A stretch of 16,000 nt of DNA from Spirochaetaceae bacterium UBA4077 (GTDB taxonomy: Bacteria > Spirochaetota > Spirochaetia > Treponematales > Rectinemataceae): NCBI GenBank assembly GCA_002383375.1, contig DFYR01000031.1, positions 7,790 to 23,789 of the forward strand, read 5' to 3'. A program made the position numbers and the translations under genes. Positions within the stretch are counted from its first letter, which is position 1; every line of letters begins with the position of its first letter. This document shows positions 5,967 through 12,775 of this stretch, in pieces. The notes below the pieces were generated by a model that ran no database searches, had not been told where the DNA came from, and saw only the letters and a list, made by a program, of their open reading frames with translations.

Positions 5967-6935
5967 TCAGGCTTCCGGCGCGTCTCTCCAGGATTTGAGA
6001 TTTATCCAGGTCAATTCATGCCGGTTATGCCACAGATGCAGAACCTTCGAACCCGGAATCCGGGCGAAGAGTTCCGTCGTTTCCCTGTCGAAGGAAGGTC
6101 CCTGCATCTTGATGGTGCATATATAATTTTGTGCCAGACCCGATTCCAGCCAGAGGGAGATCCATTCATACAGAGCCCTGGGATAGCAGATCACATCCGA
6201 ACAGAGCCAGTCCACCGCTCCGCATTCGGCGGGTTTTAGGGTAAAGGCGTCGTGCCGGAGGTATTCAACCCCGGGCATGGCCAGTATCGATGGGTCCAGG
6301 GCAGCTCTGTCCACCGCAAGCACCTTCGCTCCCAGCTTTGCCAGCGCCCAGGTCCAGCCTCCGGGGCTGGCGCCGGCGTCCAGGCAGAAATCCCCAGGGT
6401 TGGGCAGCGTTTGGGCTAGCAGAAGGGCTTCCCAGAGTTTTCTGTAGGCTCGGGATGGAGGGCCCAGCTTGTCTTCCACAAAAGAGAATTCCCCGTTGGG
6501 GAAAGGGCTGGAGCAGAGCGCCGAGCCCAGCAGAAGATTCTCACCCAGGAGCGTAAAGCCCCCCATAGGGCTTTTGGGCAGTCCGAAGGGGAAGGCCTTA
6601 GCCTTGAGTGGAAGGGGAGGGAGAGCCTCGGCGATGAGAGCAGTTCTCCGCTGTAAAATAGTCGGATAGGGCGCCCAATTCCTCTGCATCGCTCTCATGC
6701 CCTTGGCTGCCTTGGAGATGGAATCGAATTCCATCAGAAAGGGTTCGAGCCAGACTGTACGCGTCCAGTAGGCATGGGGCGCTTGTATTGTTTCGGTGCT
6801 CGTGCCGCCCGATGGTTCTTCTTTCCAGCGGCTCACCAGCTCTCCGTCCAGTCGATTGTAATCCGGCAGCTCGTCCAATAGGTGCTGCAGGAAACCACGG
6901 GCCGCAAGGTAGGCCACCCCATGGAGATAGCGCAT
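5967..6935 (-). CDS. RlmM-like 23S rRNA 2'-O-ribose methyltransferase (FtsJ/RrmJ fold)
   Basis: This 322-residue protein is a SAM-dependent methyltransferase. The SAM-binding loop is LDAGASPGGWTWAL (D186-G193), followed by KVLAVDRA and DWLCSDV. The K-D-K-E catalytic tetrad of RrmJ-type 2'-O-methyltransferases can be placed at K166 (after PSRAY), D247 (SDV), K276 (CTIKMQG) and E307 (HNRHELTW). The last motif and the roughly 150-residue N-terminal extension resemble RlmM, which methylates C2498 of 23S rRNA in E. coli, rather than the short RlmE. Substrate assignment is inferred. ATG 6935 has no clear SD. It is the only gene on the minus strand in the central part of the window: it is divergent from the HD-domain gene (90-nt gap) and convergent with the membrane protein. 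Confidence 0.78.
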   Translation of the reverse strand: MRYLHGVAYLAARGFLQHLLDELPDYNRLDGELVSRWKEEPSGGTSTETIQAPHAYWTRTVWLEPFLMEFDSISKAAKGMRAMQRNWAPYPTILQRRTALIAEALPPLPLKAKAFPFGLPKSPMGGFTLLGENLLLGSALCSSPFPNGEFSFVEDKLGPPSRAYRKLWEALLLAQTLPNPGDFCLDAGASPGGWTWALAKLGAKVLAVDRAALDPSILAMPGVEYLRHDAFTLKPAECGAVDWLCSDVICYPRALYEWISLWLESGLAQNYICTIKMQGPSFDRETTELFARIPGSKVLHLWHNRHELTWINLKSWRDAPEA

Positions 6936-7025
6936 GGCTGACGATAGCAGAAAGGAGCTTCCCTTTGCCAGTGCTCGGCGCTACTCTAGGAGCTGGACAA
7001 TACCATCCCGGCTTCGAGGTTGACC

Positions 7026-8267
7026 ATGAGCACGATCCACAAAGCCCTTTTAGGGGGCTTCGACCAGATAATCCGCGATCCGGTCTGGAGCGACATCGCC
7101 TTTGATAATTCACTTCTAGCCCTAAGCCAAAATCCAGCCTTTGACGTCCTGGATGGGATTCGTCAGCTGGGACCGGTAGCACTGGTATACCCCGGTGCGA
7201 CTCATAGTCGCAGAGCCCACAGCCTGGGCGTTTACCACATAGCCCGTCGCTTCCTCCTCGCCTTGGCGGATCGGGGAAGGCTGGATTCAGCCACACCGGA
7301 AGGAGCCAGATCCTTTCTCGCCGCAGCCCTTTGCCACGACCTAGGCCACTATCCCTACGCCCATTCCCTCAAGGACCTGCCGCTGGCAGCCCATGAGGCG
7401 ATAGCAGGCGATATGCTCCTTGAGGATTCGCTTCGCCGCGCGATCGTCCACTGCGGCGCCAATCCTGAACAGGTGGCTGCGATCATCGACTGGAACAGGC
7501 CTGCCGCGGACGACGGAGAAACCCTCTTGTACAGGCGTATACTCTCGGGGGTCCTGGATCCGGACAAGATCGACTACCTCACCAGGGACGCCTATTTCTG
7601 CGGTGTGCCATACGGCATTCAGGACGCCGATTTTATACTCCGGCGCATCGATGTGACTGATGGCAAGCTCAATATCGATCCCAGGGGCGTAATGAGTGTT
7701 GAAGCGATTCTGTTTTCCAAGTATCAGATGTATAGGGCGGTGTATTGGCACTCCTCGGTGCGTTGCGCCACTGCCATGGTTAAAAAGTCGATTCTTGGCG
7801 CCCTCAACGGCGGCATGCTCTTGCCAAAACAGCTCTACGGTCTGGACGACGCCGGACTTAGCCGGCTCATGGCAGAAGGCCCAAAAGAGGTCTTCCAACC
7901 GGCCTTGGACGCCCTCTCCGGCAGGCTGTACAGCCTTGTAGCCGATATCCCCTTCGATCTTAATTCAAGCGTTCATACGGATTTGAACGATCTGGACAAG
8001 CGCCTGGAGGCTGAAGCCACGCTAGCCATGGCTGCGGACCTAAATGAGTGTGAGGTCCTCATCGATATACCGGAGCCCATAAGCTTCGAAACCGATCTGG
8101 ACGTTGAAACGGAAGAAGGCCTCTGTCAATTCTCCAGCTGTTCACGGTTGTTTGGGGCCGAGGGAGCGGCAAGGCTTGTGCCCAGCCTAAGACGAATACG
8201 GATATTCGTGCATCCAAAAGCAGATGCAGACACCCTGGCAGGAATGGCGGCCGAGCTGTTGACCTGA
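7026..8267 (+). CDS. HD-domain phosphohydrolase (dGTPase-related, COG1078 type)
   Basis: This 413-residue cytosolic protein contains an HD metal-dependent phosphohydrolase domain. Visible motifs are HSLGVYHIA (H65), the HD pair in LCHDLGHYPYAHS (H104, D105, with H108 and H113), HE at 123-124, and DPDKIDYLTRDAYFCGVPYG from D177, which matches the LDxDxxDYLxRDxxxxGVxYG pattern of dGTPase-like proteins. Related enzymes hydrolyse dNTPs or other nucleotides, and the substrate here is unknown. The C-terminal third (from about residue 250) is less recognisable. Start choice: TTG 7020 is open, but GAGG (7016-7019) is placed 6 nt before ATG 7026, so 7026 is preferred. The gene ends 231 nt before mraZ and looks to be outside the mraZ operon, which has its own promoter. 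Confidence 0.85.
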   Translation: MSTIHKALLGGFDQIIRDPVWSDIAFDNSLLALSQNPAFDVLDGIRQLGPVALVYPGATHSRRAHSLGVYHIARRFLLALADRGRLDSATPEGARSFLAAALCHDLGHYPYAHSLKDLPLAAHEAIAGDMLLEDSLRRAIVHCGANPEQVAAIIDWNRPAADDGETLLYRRILSGVLDPDKIDYLTRDAYFCGVPYGIQDADFILRRIDVTDGKLNIDPRGVMSVEAILFSKYQMYRAVYWHSSVRCATAMVKKSILGALNGGMLLPKQLYGLDDAGLSRLMAEGPKEVFQPALDALSGRLYSLVADIPFDLNSSVHTDLNDLDKRLEAEATLAMAADLNECEVLIDIPEPISFETDLDVETEEGLCQFSSCSRLFGAEGAARLVPSLRRIRIFVHPKADADTLAGMAAELLT

Positions 8268-8426
8268 GCCTAGTTCGGCAGGTTCAATTCGTTTCTCCAT
8301 ATGATTTTTTAACATACAGCTCTTAATTTTCCCCGAATAGCCGTAAATCCCCTTTTTATCTAAACATTCGTATAGCGGTATTGCGAAAAAATATTATTTC
8401 TGTCGATTCTTCCTTGCCCCAATTCG

Positions 8427-8454
8427 TTGACTATCCTCCATTAAGGGGTAAAAT
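8427..8454 (+). promoter_or_regulatory. Strong sigma70-type promoter of the mraZ/dcw operon
   Basis: TTGACT (8427-8432) and TAAAAT (8449-8454) are each five of six to the consensus, with a 16-base spacer. Transcription should start near 8461, so the first 40 nt of the RNA are the MraZ box repeats and the mraZ SD. The region upstream (8268-8426) is AT-rich and contains runs such as CGAAAAAATATTATT. I see no gene, RNA or convincing terminator in it. Confidence 0.7.
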
Positions 8455-8463
8455 AGGTGCTAA

Positions 8464-8501
8464 GTGGTAAATTGTGGGAAATAGTAGGAAATAGTGGCAT
8501 G
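8464..8501 (+). promoter_or_regulatory. MraZ operator: four 10-bp direct repeats
   Basis: Four units with exact 10-bp period start at 8464 (GTGGTAAATT), 8474 (GTGGGAAATA), 8484 (GTAGGAAATA) and 8494 (GTGGCATG). TGG-type boxes one helical turn apart and just upstream of mraZ are the known target of the MraZ repressor (TGGGN boxes separated by 5 nt in E. coli). Here the third unit holds the SD (AGGA 8486-8489) and the fourth contains the start codon (8499-8501). The array lies downstream of the predicted transcription start, so bound MraZ would sit on the initially transcribed region. A degenerate match, GGGGTAAAAT, overlaps the -10 at 8445-8454. Confidence 0.8.
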
Positions 8502-8942
8502 AACCTGTTGACCGGTGAGTTCAGGAACACCCTGGACGAAAAAGGCAGACTTTCTCTTCCTGCTCGAATGAGAAGCGAACTGCCGGGCTTGAACCTGGTG
8601 CTCACCCAGGGGATCGATAAGTGCCTCTGGGTTTTTCCGCCCCTGCAGTGGCAGGAGTTCTCGCAGAAGCTCATGGCCAGCACAAGCCTTTTTCAAGCCC
8701 GATCCAGACTGGTCCAACGCAGAATACTGGCCCCGGCCCAGGAAGTGGAGATTGATCGCCTGGGCAGGATTTCCGTCCCCCAGAGTCTGCGGGAGTGGGC
8801 CGGGCTTTCCAGGGAATGTGTCATTCTGGGAATATCCAAATACATCGAAATCTGGAACGCCGAGGAGTACAGGAAATACCTGGATGAAAACCAAGGCGAA
8901 TTCATGAGCGCCGCCGAGGAATTAGGAGGCCTGACGCTCTAG
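8499..8942 (+). CDS. mraZ: Transcriptional regulator MraZ
   Basis: MraZ is a nucleoid-associated DNA-binding protein that represses its own dcw operon. The 147-residue product has the two tandem SpoVT/AbrB-like MraZ half-domains. The first contains EFRNTLDEKGRLSLPARMR, with the DxxxR motif at D13-R17. The second contains VEIDRLGRISVPQSLREW, with DxxxR at D86-R90. The typical opening (G-E-x-x-x-T-L-D-x-K-G-R) follows five residues after ATG 8499. The upstream in-frame GTG 8457 is rejected because it lies within or before the transcription start and would translate the operator. The SD AGGA (8486-8489) is 9 nt away. It is the first gene of the operon, and the four boxes immediately upstream are its probable binding site. 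The C-terminal tail is short (MSAAEELGGLTL). Confidence 0.95.
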   Translation: MNLLTGEFRNTLDEKGRLSLPARMRSELPGLNLVLTQGIDKCLWVFPPLQWQEFSQKLMASTSLFQARSRLVQRRILAPAQEVEIDRLGRISVPQSLREWAGLSRECVILGISKYIEIWNAEEYRKYLDENQGEFMSAAEELGGLTL

Positions 8943-8950
8943 GCGTCGGG

Positions 8951-9976
8951 ATGCCTATGGAGGAGCTGAAGCAGGATTCTGGACTGAACACCGAATCGAT
9001 CATTCACAAACCAGTGATGCTGCAGGAAGTGCTCTCCTTTTTTGTCCGGATCGAAAACCCCGCACCTCTGGTACTGGACTGCACGCTGGGCGCTGGGGGT
9101 CATGCCCAGGCTATACTTGAAGCTTCCCCGGCAGCTTCCTATATCGGCATCGACGCTGATCCCGAAGCCCTCGAGCGCTCGGCCCGGAGGCTCTCGGCGT
9201 TTTCCGACAGGCTCACGCTGAGAGAAGGCTTTTTCGACGAGCTGCTATTGGATCTCAGCGAGTCCGCTAAAGCGGCTAAGGACTTTCGCAAGCCCGACTT
9301 CATTCTTTTCGACCTGGGGCTTTCCAGCCACCAGTACCTCGGTTCGGGAAGGGGTTTCAGTTTTTCCGCCGACGAGAGTCTGGATATGAGACTATCGCCC
9401 CGGCTGGAAGATACGGCTGCCGATATCGTCAACAGGCTTCCCGAAGACAAGCTGGCGGACCTTATTTTTAAATACGGCGAGGAGCGGTACTCTCGCCGCA
9501 TCGCCAGAGCGATAGGGGAAGCCAGAAGAAACGCCCCTATACGAAGTTCAGCCTTTTTGGCTTCGCTTATCGCCAAGGCTGTGCCTCCCGCCTATAGGCA
9601 CGGAAGAATCCATCCGGCGACGAGAAGCTTTCAGGCTATACGAATCGTTGTCAACGGAGAGCTGGAGAGGGAAGAGCGGGCTCTCGTCCTGGCCGCTAAC
9701 CTGCTCGCACCCGGCGGAATCCTTGTTGTCATCGCCTTTCACTCTCTGGAAGACCGGATATCCAAGCGTTTCTGCAGGGAATACGGAAAAATCAGGGGAT
9801 TCGAGGAACTCTGCCGTTCACCGCTGGTACCCAGTCAGGAAGAGTGCGAAGCCAACCCCGCCGCCCGATCAGCAAAACTGCGGGCTTTGAGAGCGCCATT
9901 GTCACTGAGGGCGCCGGGAACACAAAAGGCGCCTGGAATACTGAACGCGTCCCTGGTCCTGAAGGCGCCTCTATGA
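8951..9976 (+). CDS. rsmH: 16S rRNA (cytosine-1402-N4)-methyltransferase
   Basis: RsmH (MraW) methylates N4 of C1402 in the decoding centre of 16S rRNA, using SAM. Visible motifs are HKPVMLQEVL at the N-terminus, the SAM loop LDCTLGAGGHAQAIL (D43-H51), IDADPEAL (67-74), FILFDLGLSSHQY (about 117-129), RGFSFSADESLDMR (about 134-147), HPATRSFQAIRIVVNGEL and VVIAFHSLEDRISKRF. The family usually ends soon after NPRARSAKLR (here NPAARSAKLR). This protein adds about 25 residues made of RAPLSL/RAPGTQ/KAPGIL-like hexapeptides, encoded by an 18-bp tandem repeat, for a total of 341 residues. ATG 8951 follows the mraZ stop by 8 nt without a good SD. The stop overlaps the ftsL start as ATGA. Confidence 0.95.
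   Translation: MPMEELKQDSGLNTESIIHKPVMLQEVLSFFVRIENPAPLVLDCTLGAGGHAQAILEASPAASYIGIDADPEALERSARRLSAFSDRLTLREGFFDELLLDLSESAKAAKDFRKPDFILFDLGLSSHQYLGSGRGFSFSADESLDMRLSPRLEDTAADIVNRLPEDKLADLIFKYGEERYSRRIARAIGEARRNAPIRSSAFLASLIAKAVPPAYRHGRIHPATRSFQAIRIVVNGELEREERALVLAANLLAPGGILVVIAFHSLEDRISKRFCREYGKIRGFEELCRSPLVPSQEECEANPAARSAKLRALRAPLSLRAPGTQKAPGILNASLVLKAPL
9889..9972 (+). repeat. Degenerate 18-bp tandem repeat at the end of rsmH
   Basis: Four full units and one partial unit, all with exact 18-bp period, start at 9889 (GAGAGCGCC), 9907 (GAGGGCGCC), 9925 (AAAGGCGCC), 9943 (GAACGCGTC) and 9961 (GAAGGCGCC). They encode successive hexapeptides RAPLSL, RAPGTQ, KAPGIL, NASLVL and KAPL. The last unit carries GAAGG (9961-9965), which is 7 nt from the ftsL ATG and can act as its SD. 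The units have diverged, so this is an old or selected array rather than a recent slippage product. Confidence 0.7.
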
Positions 9977-10266
9977 AAACAGGAAGATTTTGGCTGTTGA
10001 TGATAGGAGCCTGCCTGGTCGCTTTGGGCATGGCTTGGCAATCCAGCCGTTTCGCGGACCTGGCTGCCAGGGCTGCCGGTCTGGAGCGTGAACAGGCAGC
10101 CTGGATGGCGGAAAACCGCCGCATCGAGGCAGAGATCGCCCAGCTTTCCAGCCGGGAGCGCATCGAAACCCAGGCTCAGCGCATGGGGCTGAAAAAGGCC
10201 CAGCCCGAAGACATCCTCAGGGTCATTCTGGCCCCACCACGCAACGGGGAGGCTGGAAATGACTGA
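9973..10266 (+). CDS. ftsL: Cell division protein FtsL (small bitopic protein)
   Basis: This 97-residue protein has a very short cytoplasmic end (MKTGR), one membrane segment (about residues 6-22, FWLLMIGACLVALGMAW) and an extracytoplasmic helix with coiled-coil character (LAARAAGLEREQAAWMAENR, then IEAEIAQL). It ends with a conserved-looking RIETQAQRMGLKKAQPEDIL. FtsL proteins are poorly conserved. The identification rests on size, topology, the ERIExxAxxMGLxxA pattern and the position between rsmH and murF. FtsL forms a complex with FtsB and FtsQ that activates septal wall synthesis. The frame is open further upstream, but that is the other frame of rsmH; ATG 9973 overlaps the rsmH stop as ATGA. 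The stop overlaps the murF start by 8 nt. Confidence 0.85.
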   Translation: MKTGRFWLLMIGACLVALGMAWQSSRFADLAARAAGLEREQAAWMAENRRIEAEIAQLSSRERIETQAQRMGLKKAQPEDILRVILAPPRNGEAGND

Positions 10267-11701
10267 GCAGGGAAGGCAGCTCTTCAGCGCCGGGGAAGCA
10301 GCGGGCATCATCGGCGCAGCCAGCAGGGGAAATCTCGAAGCGCCTGTGCGGACGGTGGTGGTGGATTCGAGAAAGGCTAGCCTCGATTCCCTCTTCATCG
10401 CCCTGCCGGGGGAGCGGGCGGACGGGCACGACTACATCGAGGCAGCCCTGGCTCGGGGCGCAAAGACCGTCTTGGCTGCGGAGTCTCAGAAGGAAAAAGC
10501 CTTGCGGGCCTTTTCTTCCACCGCCGCTTCCGGGGCCTGCCTTATTCTCGCCGACTCTCCCCTGCGCGGACTTCAGGCCTTGGCAAGGGAGCATAGGCGA
10601 CGGCTTCAGCAGCTTCTACGCATTGGCGTCACAGGGTCTTCCGGCAAGACCACCACAAAGGAATGCATAGCCGCGGCCTTGAGACCATCCTATCCATCCG
10701 GTGCTCTCGCGATGAACGAGGGTAATCTCAATTCCGACATAGGGCTTTCGCTTTCCATGTTCGAGCTGAATAAAGATCATTCACTCGGCGTGTTTGAGAT
10801 GGGGATGAACCGGAAAGGAGAGATGGAGGAGCTGGCTGCGATCTACGAGCCTGACATGGTGGTAGTGACCAACATAGGTAGTGCCCACATCGGCATGATT
10901 GGCTCCAGGGAAGGCATTGCAGCGGAGAAAAAAATGGTTTTTTCCCGCTTTAATGGCAAACAGACAGCCTTTGTCTGGGATGAGGATCCCTTCAGGGATT
11001 TCCTTGCCCAGGGAGTTCCCGGGCGCTTCGTCCAGTTCGGCCTTAAGAGCAGCAAGGGCTTTGAGAAAGCCGAGAGTCTGGGGCTACAGGGCTGGAAGAT
11101 CGCCTGGCAGGGACAACGCTTCCTGTTCCCGCTCCCCGGCCGTCACAATTTACTCAACGGGCTGGCAGCCCTGACCCTTGCATTCGAGCTGGGTCTCGAT
11201 CCTGCGCTGACTGCAAAAGGGCTATCTTCGGTGCGGCCGCTCTTCGGCCGCTCGGAGCTGCTTACCGGCAGGGTGGAGCTGCTAAAGGATTGTTACAACG
11301 CCAATCCTGACTCCATGAACGCCGCCATCGACCTCTGCGATTCGGTCCAGCCGAAAGCCAGGAGAGTCTACGTCCTCGGCTCCATGCGCGAACTGGGTCC
11401 CGAAAGCTCAGCCGCCCACGAAGCCCTGGGCCGAAAGGCCGCCAAGTCCAAGGGCGACGCTCTTTTCTTTTTCGGCGAAGAAGCCGAAGCCTCGTTTCTT
11501 GCCGCCAAGGCGCTTCGCCCGGCAGCAGGAGATTCTCTTTTCCATACGAATTCGATGGACGAACTATTCCGTCAGGTACGCGCCTATCTGCAGGACGGCG
11601 ATCTTGTCCTGCTAAAGGCTTCCCGGGGTTTGGCCCTGGAACTCCTGGCCGACAGGCTCGTCGAGGCAGGTTTCGCCGAGGAGAATCATAATGCTTCGTG
11701 A
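10259..11701 (+). CDS. murF: UDP-N-acetylmuramoyl-tripeptide--D-alanyl-D-alanine ligase
   Basis: MurF adds D-Ala-D-Ala to the UDP-MurNAc-tripeptide with ATP, the last cytosolic step of the peptidoglycan stem. The 480-residue protein shows the Mur ligase layout. The N-terminal UMP-binding domain has VVVDSRKASLDSLFIALPGE and GHDYIEAALARGA. The ATP-binding domain has the P-loop VTGSSGKTTTKE (K130), NEGNLNSDIGLSL, FEMGMNRKGEMEELA and TNIGSAHIGMIGS. The C-terminal domain has CYNANPDSMNAAID and VLGSMRELG. ATG 10259 is 7 nt after GGGAGG (10246-10251) and overlaps ftsL by 8 nt. The gene overlaps mraY by 11 nt. The neighbouring ligase genes murE and murD found in many dcw clusters are absent here. Confidence 0.96.
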   Translation: MTEQGRQLFSAGEAAGIIGAASRGNLEAPVRTVVVDSRKASLDSLFIALPGERADGHDYIEAALARGAKTVLAAESQKEKALRAFSSTAASGACLILADSPLRGLQALAREHRRRLQQLLRIGVTGSSGKTTTKECIAAALRPSYPSGALAMNEGNLNSDIGLSLSMFELNKDHSLGVFEMGMNRKGEMEELAAIYEPDMVVVTNIGSAHIGMIGSREGIAAEKKMVFSRFNGKQTAFVWDEDPFRDFLAQGVPGRFVQFGLKSSKGFEKAESLGLQGWKIAWQGQRFLFPLPGRHNLLNGLAALTLAFELGLDPALTAKGLSSVRPLFGRSELLTGRVELLKDCYNANPDSMNAAIDLCDSVQPKARRVYVLGSMRELGPESSAAHEALGRKAAKSKGDALFFFGEEAEASFLAAKALRPAAGDSLFHTNSMDELFRQVRAYLQDGDLVLLKASRGLALELLADRLVEAGFAEENHNAS

Positions 11702-12773
11702 ACTATTGCTCCCCCTGGTCAAATACTTTTCCCCCTTCAACATTTTCCGCTATCTGACTTTCCGTTCCGCCTATGCGGCAGTGAGCGCCCTTCTCATAGT
11801 CTTTCTTCTGGGACCGCTGGTCATCAAGAAGCTAAAAGTCCTCAAGTTTGGCCAGTCGGTGCGCCTGGACGGGCCGGAAAGTCACCTCATTAAATCGGGC
11901 ACCCCAACCATGGGCGGCGTTCTTATCGTCATCTCCGTGGCCGTCTCCGTGATTCTCTGGCAGGATGTCCGCAACCCCCTCACCTGGATCGCCCTCTTCG
12001 CCCTCTTGGGCTTCAGCCTCATAGGAACTGCCGACGATTGGCTTAAAATCAAGAAGAAGAATTCCGACGGCCTTTCGGCGGGGAAAAAGCTCATATTCCA
12101 ATTTCTCGTGTCCGGGGTGGTGGCGGTGGGTCTCTACCTCACCGGGGGCGAGAACGCCACAAAGCTGTATCTCCCCTTCTTTAAGAACCACATCCTCGAT
12201 TTGGGCATCTTCTGGATTCCCCTGGCGATGATCTACGTCACCACCTGGTCTAACGCGGTGAACATCACCGACGGCTTGGACGGCCTGGCCACAGGCCTGG
12301 TCATCATGGCCCTTTTAGCCTTTTCCATCCTCACCTACGTGAGCGGCCGGGCCGACTGGTCCGCCTACCTGGGGATCCCCTACATCCGTGGAGCGGGCGA
12401 ACTGACGGTGTTCAACCTGGCCCTCCTGGGAGCCTGCACGGGCTTTCTCTGGTTCAACTCCCATCCCGCCGAGGTCTTCATGGGCGACTCCGGCTCCCTC
12501 GCATTGGGCGGGATTCTGGCCGTTCTCTCCCTCATCGTGAAAAAAGAAGCGCTGCTCCTCCTCATCGGCGGAGTATTCGTGATGGAAATTGGATCGGTGA
12601 TGCTCCAGGTTCTCTATTTCAAGGCGACAAAGGGGAAGCGCTTGTTCAAAATGGCGCCTATCCATCACCATTTTGAGCTATCAGGTCTCAAGGAAACCAA
12701 GGTTGTCGTCCGGTTCTGGATACTGGGCGGCATGTTCGCACTGCTGGCGCTCTCGACGCTGAAGATCCAATAG
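11691..12773 (+). CDS. mraY: Phospho-N-acetylmuramoyl-pentapeptide transferase
   Basis: MraY transfers phospho-MurNAc-pentapeptide to undecaprenyl phosphate to give lipid I in the cytoplasmic membrane. The 360-residue protein has about ten membrane helices. Family motifs are KSGTPTMGGVLIV (68-80), the ADDWLK aspartates (D115, D116), NAVNITDGLDGLATG with D194 and D197, MGDSGSLALGG with D266, and the cytoplasmic HHH motif PIHHHFE (325-327). ATG 11691 lies 7 nt after GAGGAG (11678-11683) inside the end of murF. It is followed after 2 nt by ftsW, without the murD usually found between them. Confidence 0.97.
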   Translation: MLRELLLPLVKYFSPFNIFRYLTFRSAYAAVSALLIVFLLGPLVIKKLKVLKFGQSVRLDGPESHLIKSGTPTMGGVLIVISVAVSVILWQDVRNPLTWIALFALLGFSLIGTADDWLKIKKKNSDGLSAGKKLIFQFLVSGVVAVGLYLTGGENATKLYLPFFKNHILDLGIFWIPLAMIYVTTWSNAVNITDGLDGLATGLVIMALLAFSILTYVSGRADWSAYLGIPYIRGAGELTVFNLALLGACTGFLWFNSHPAEVFMGDSGSLALGGILAVLSLIVKKEALLLLIGGVFVMEIGSVMLQVLYFKATKGKRLFKMAPIHHHFELSGLKETKVVVRFWILGGMFALLALSTLKIQ

Positions 12774-12775
12774 CC

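Noticed and set aside
6598..7296. 232-codon minus-strand frame
   Set aside because: It overlaps the methyltransferase gene in another frame and the HD-domain gene antisense, and shows no domain.
8457..8498. GTG 8457 as the mraZ start
   Set aside because: It would lie at or before the predicted transcription start and translate the operator repeats. ATG 8499 matches the conserved MraZ N-terminus.
8464..8501. Short direct repeats considered as a CRISPR or integration repeat
   Set aside because: The 10-bp period without spacers, directly upstream of mraZ, fits MraZ binding boxes.
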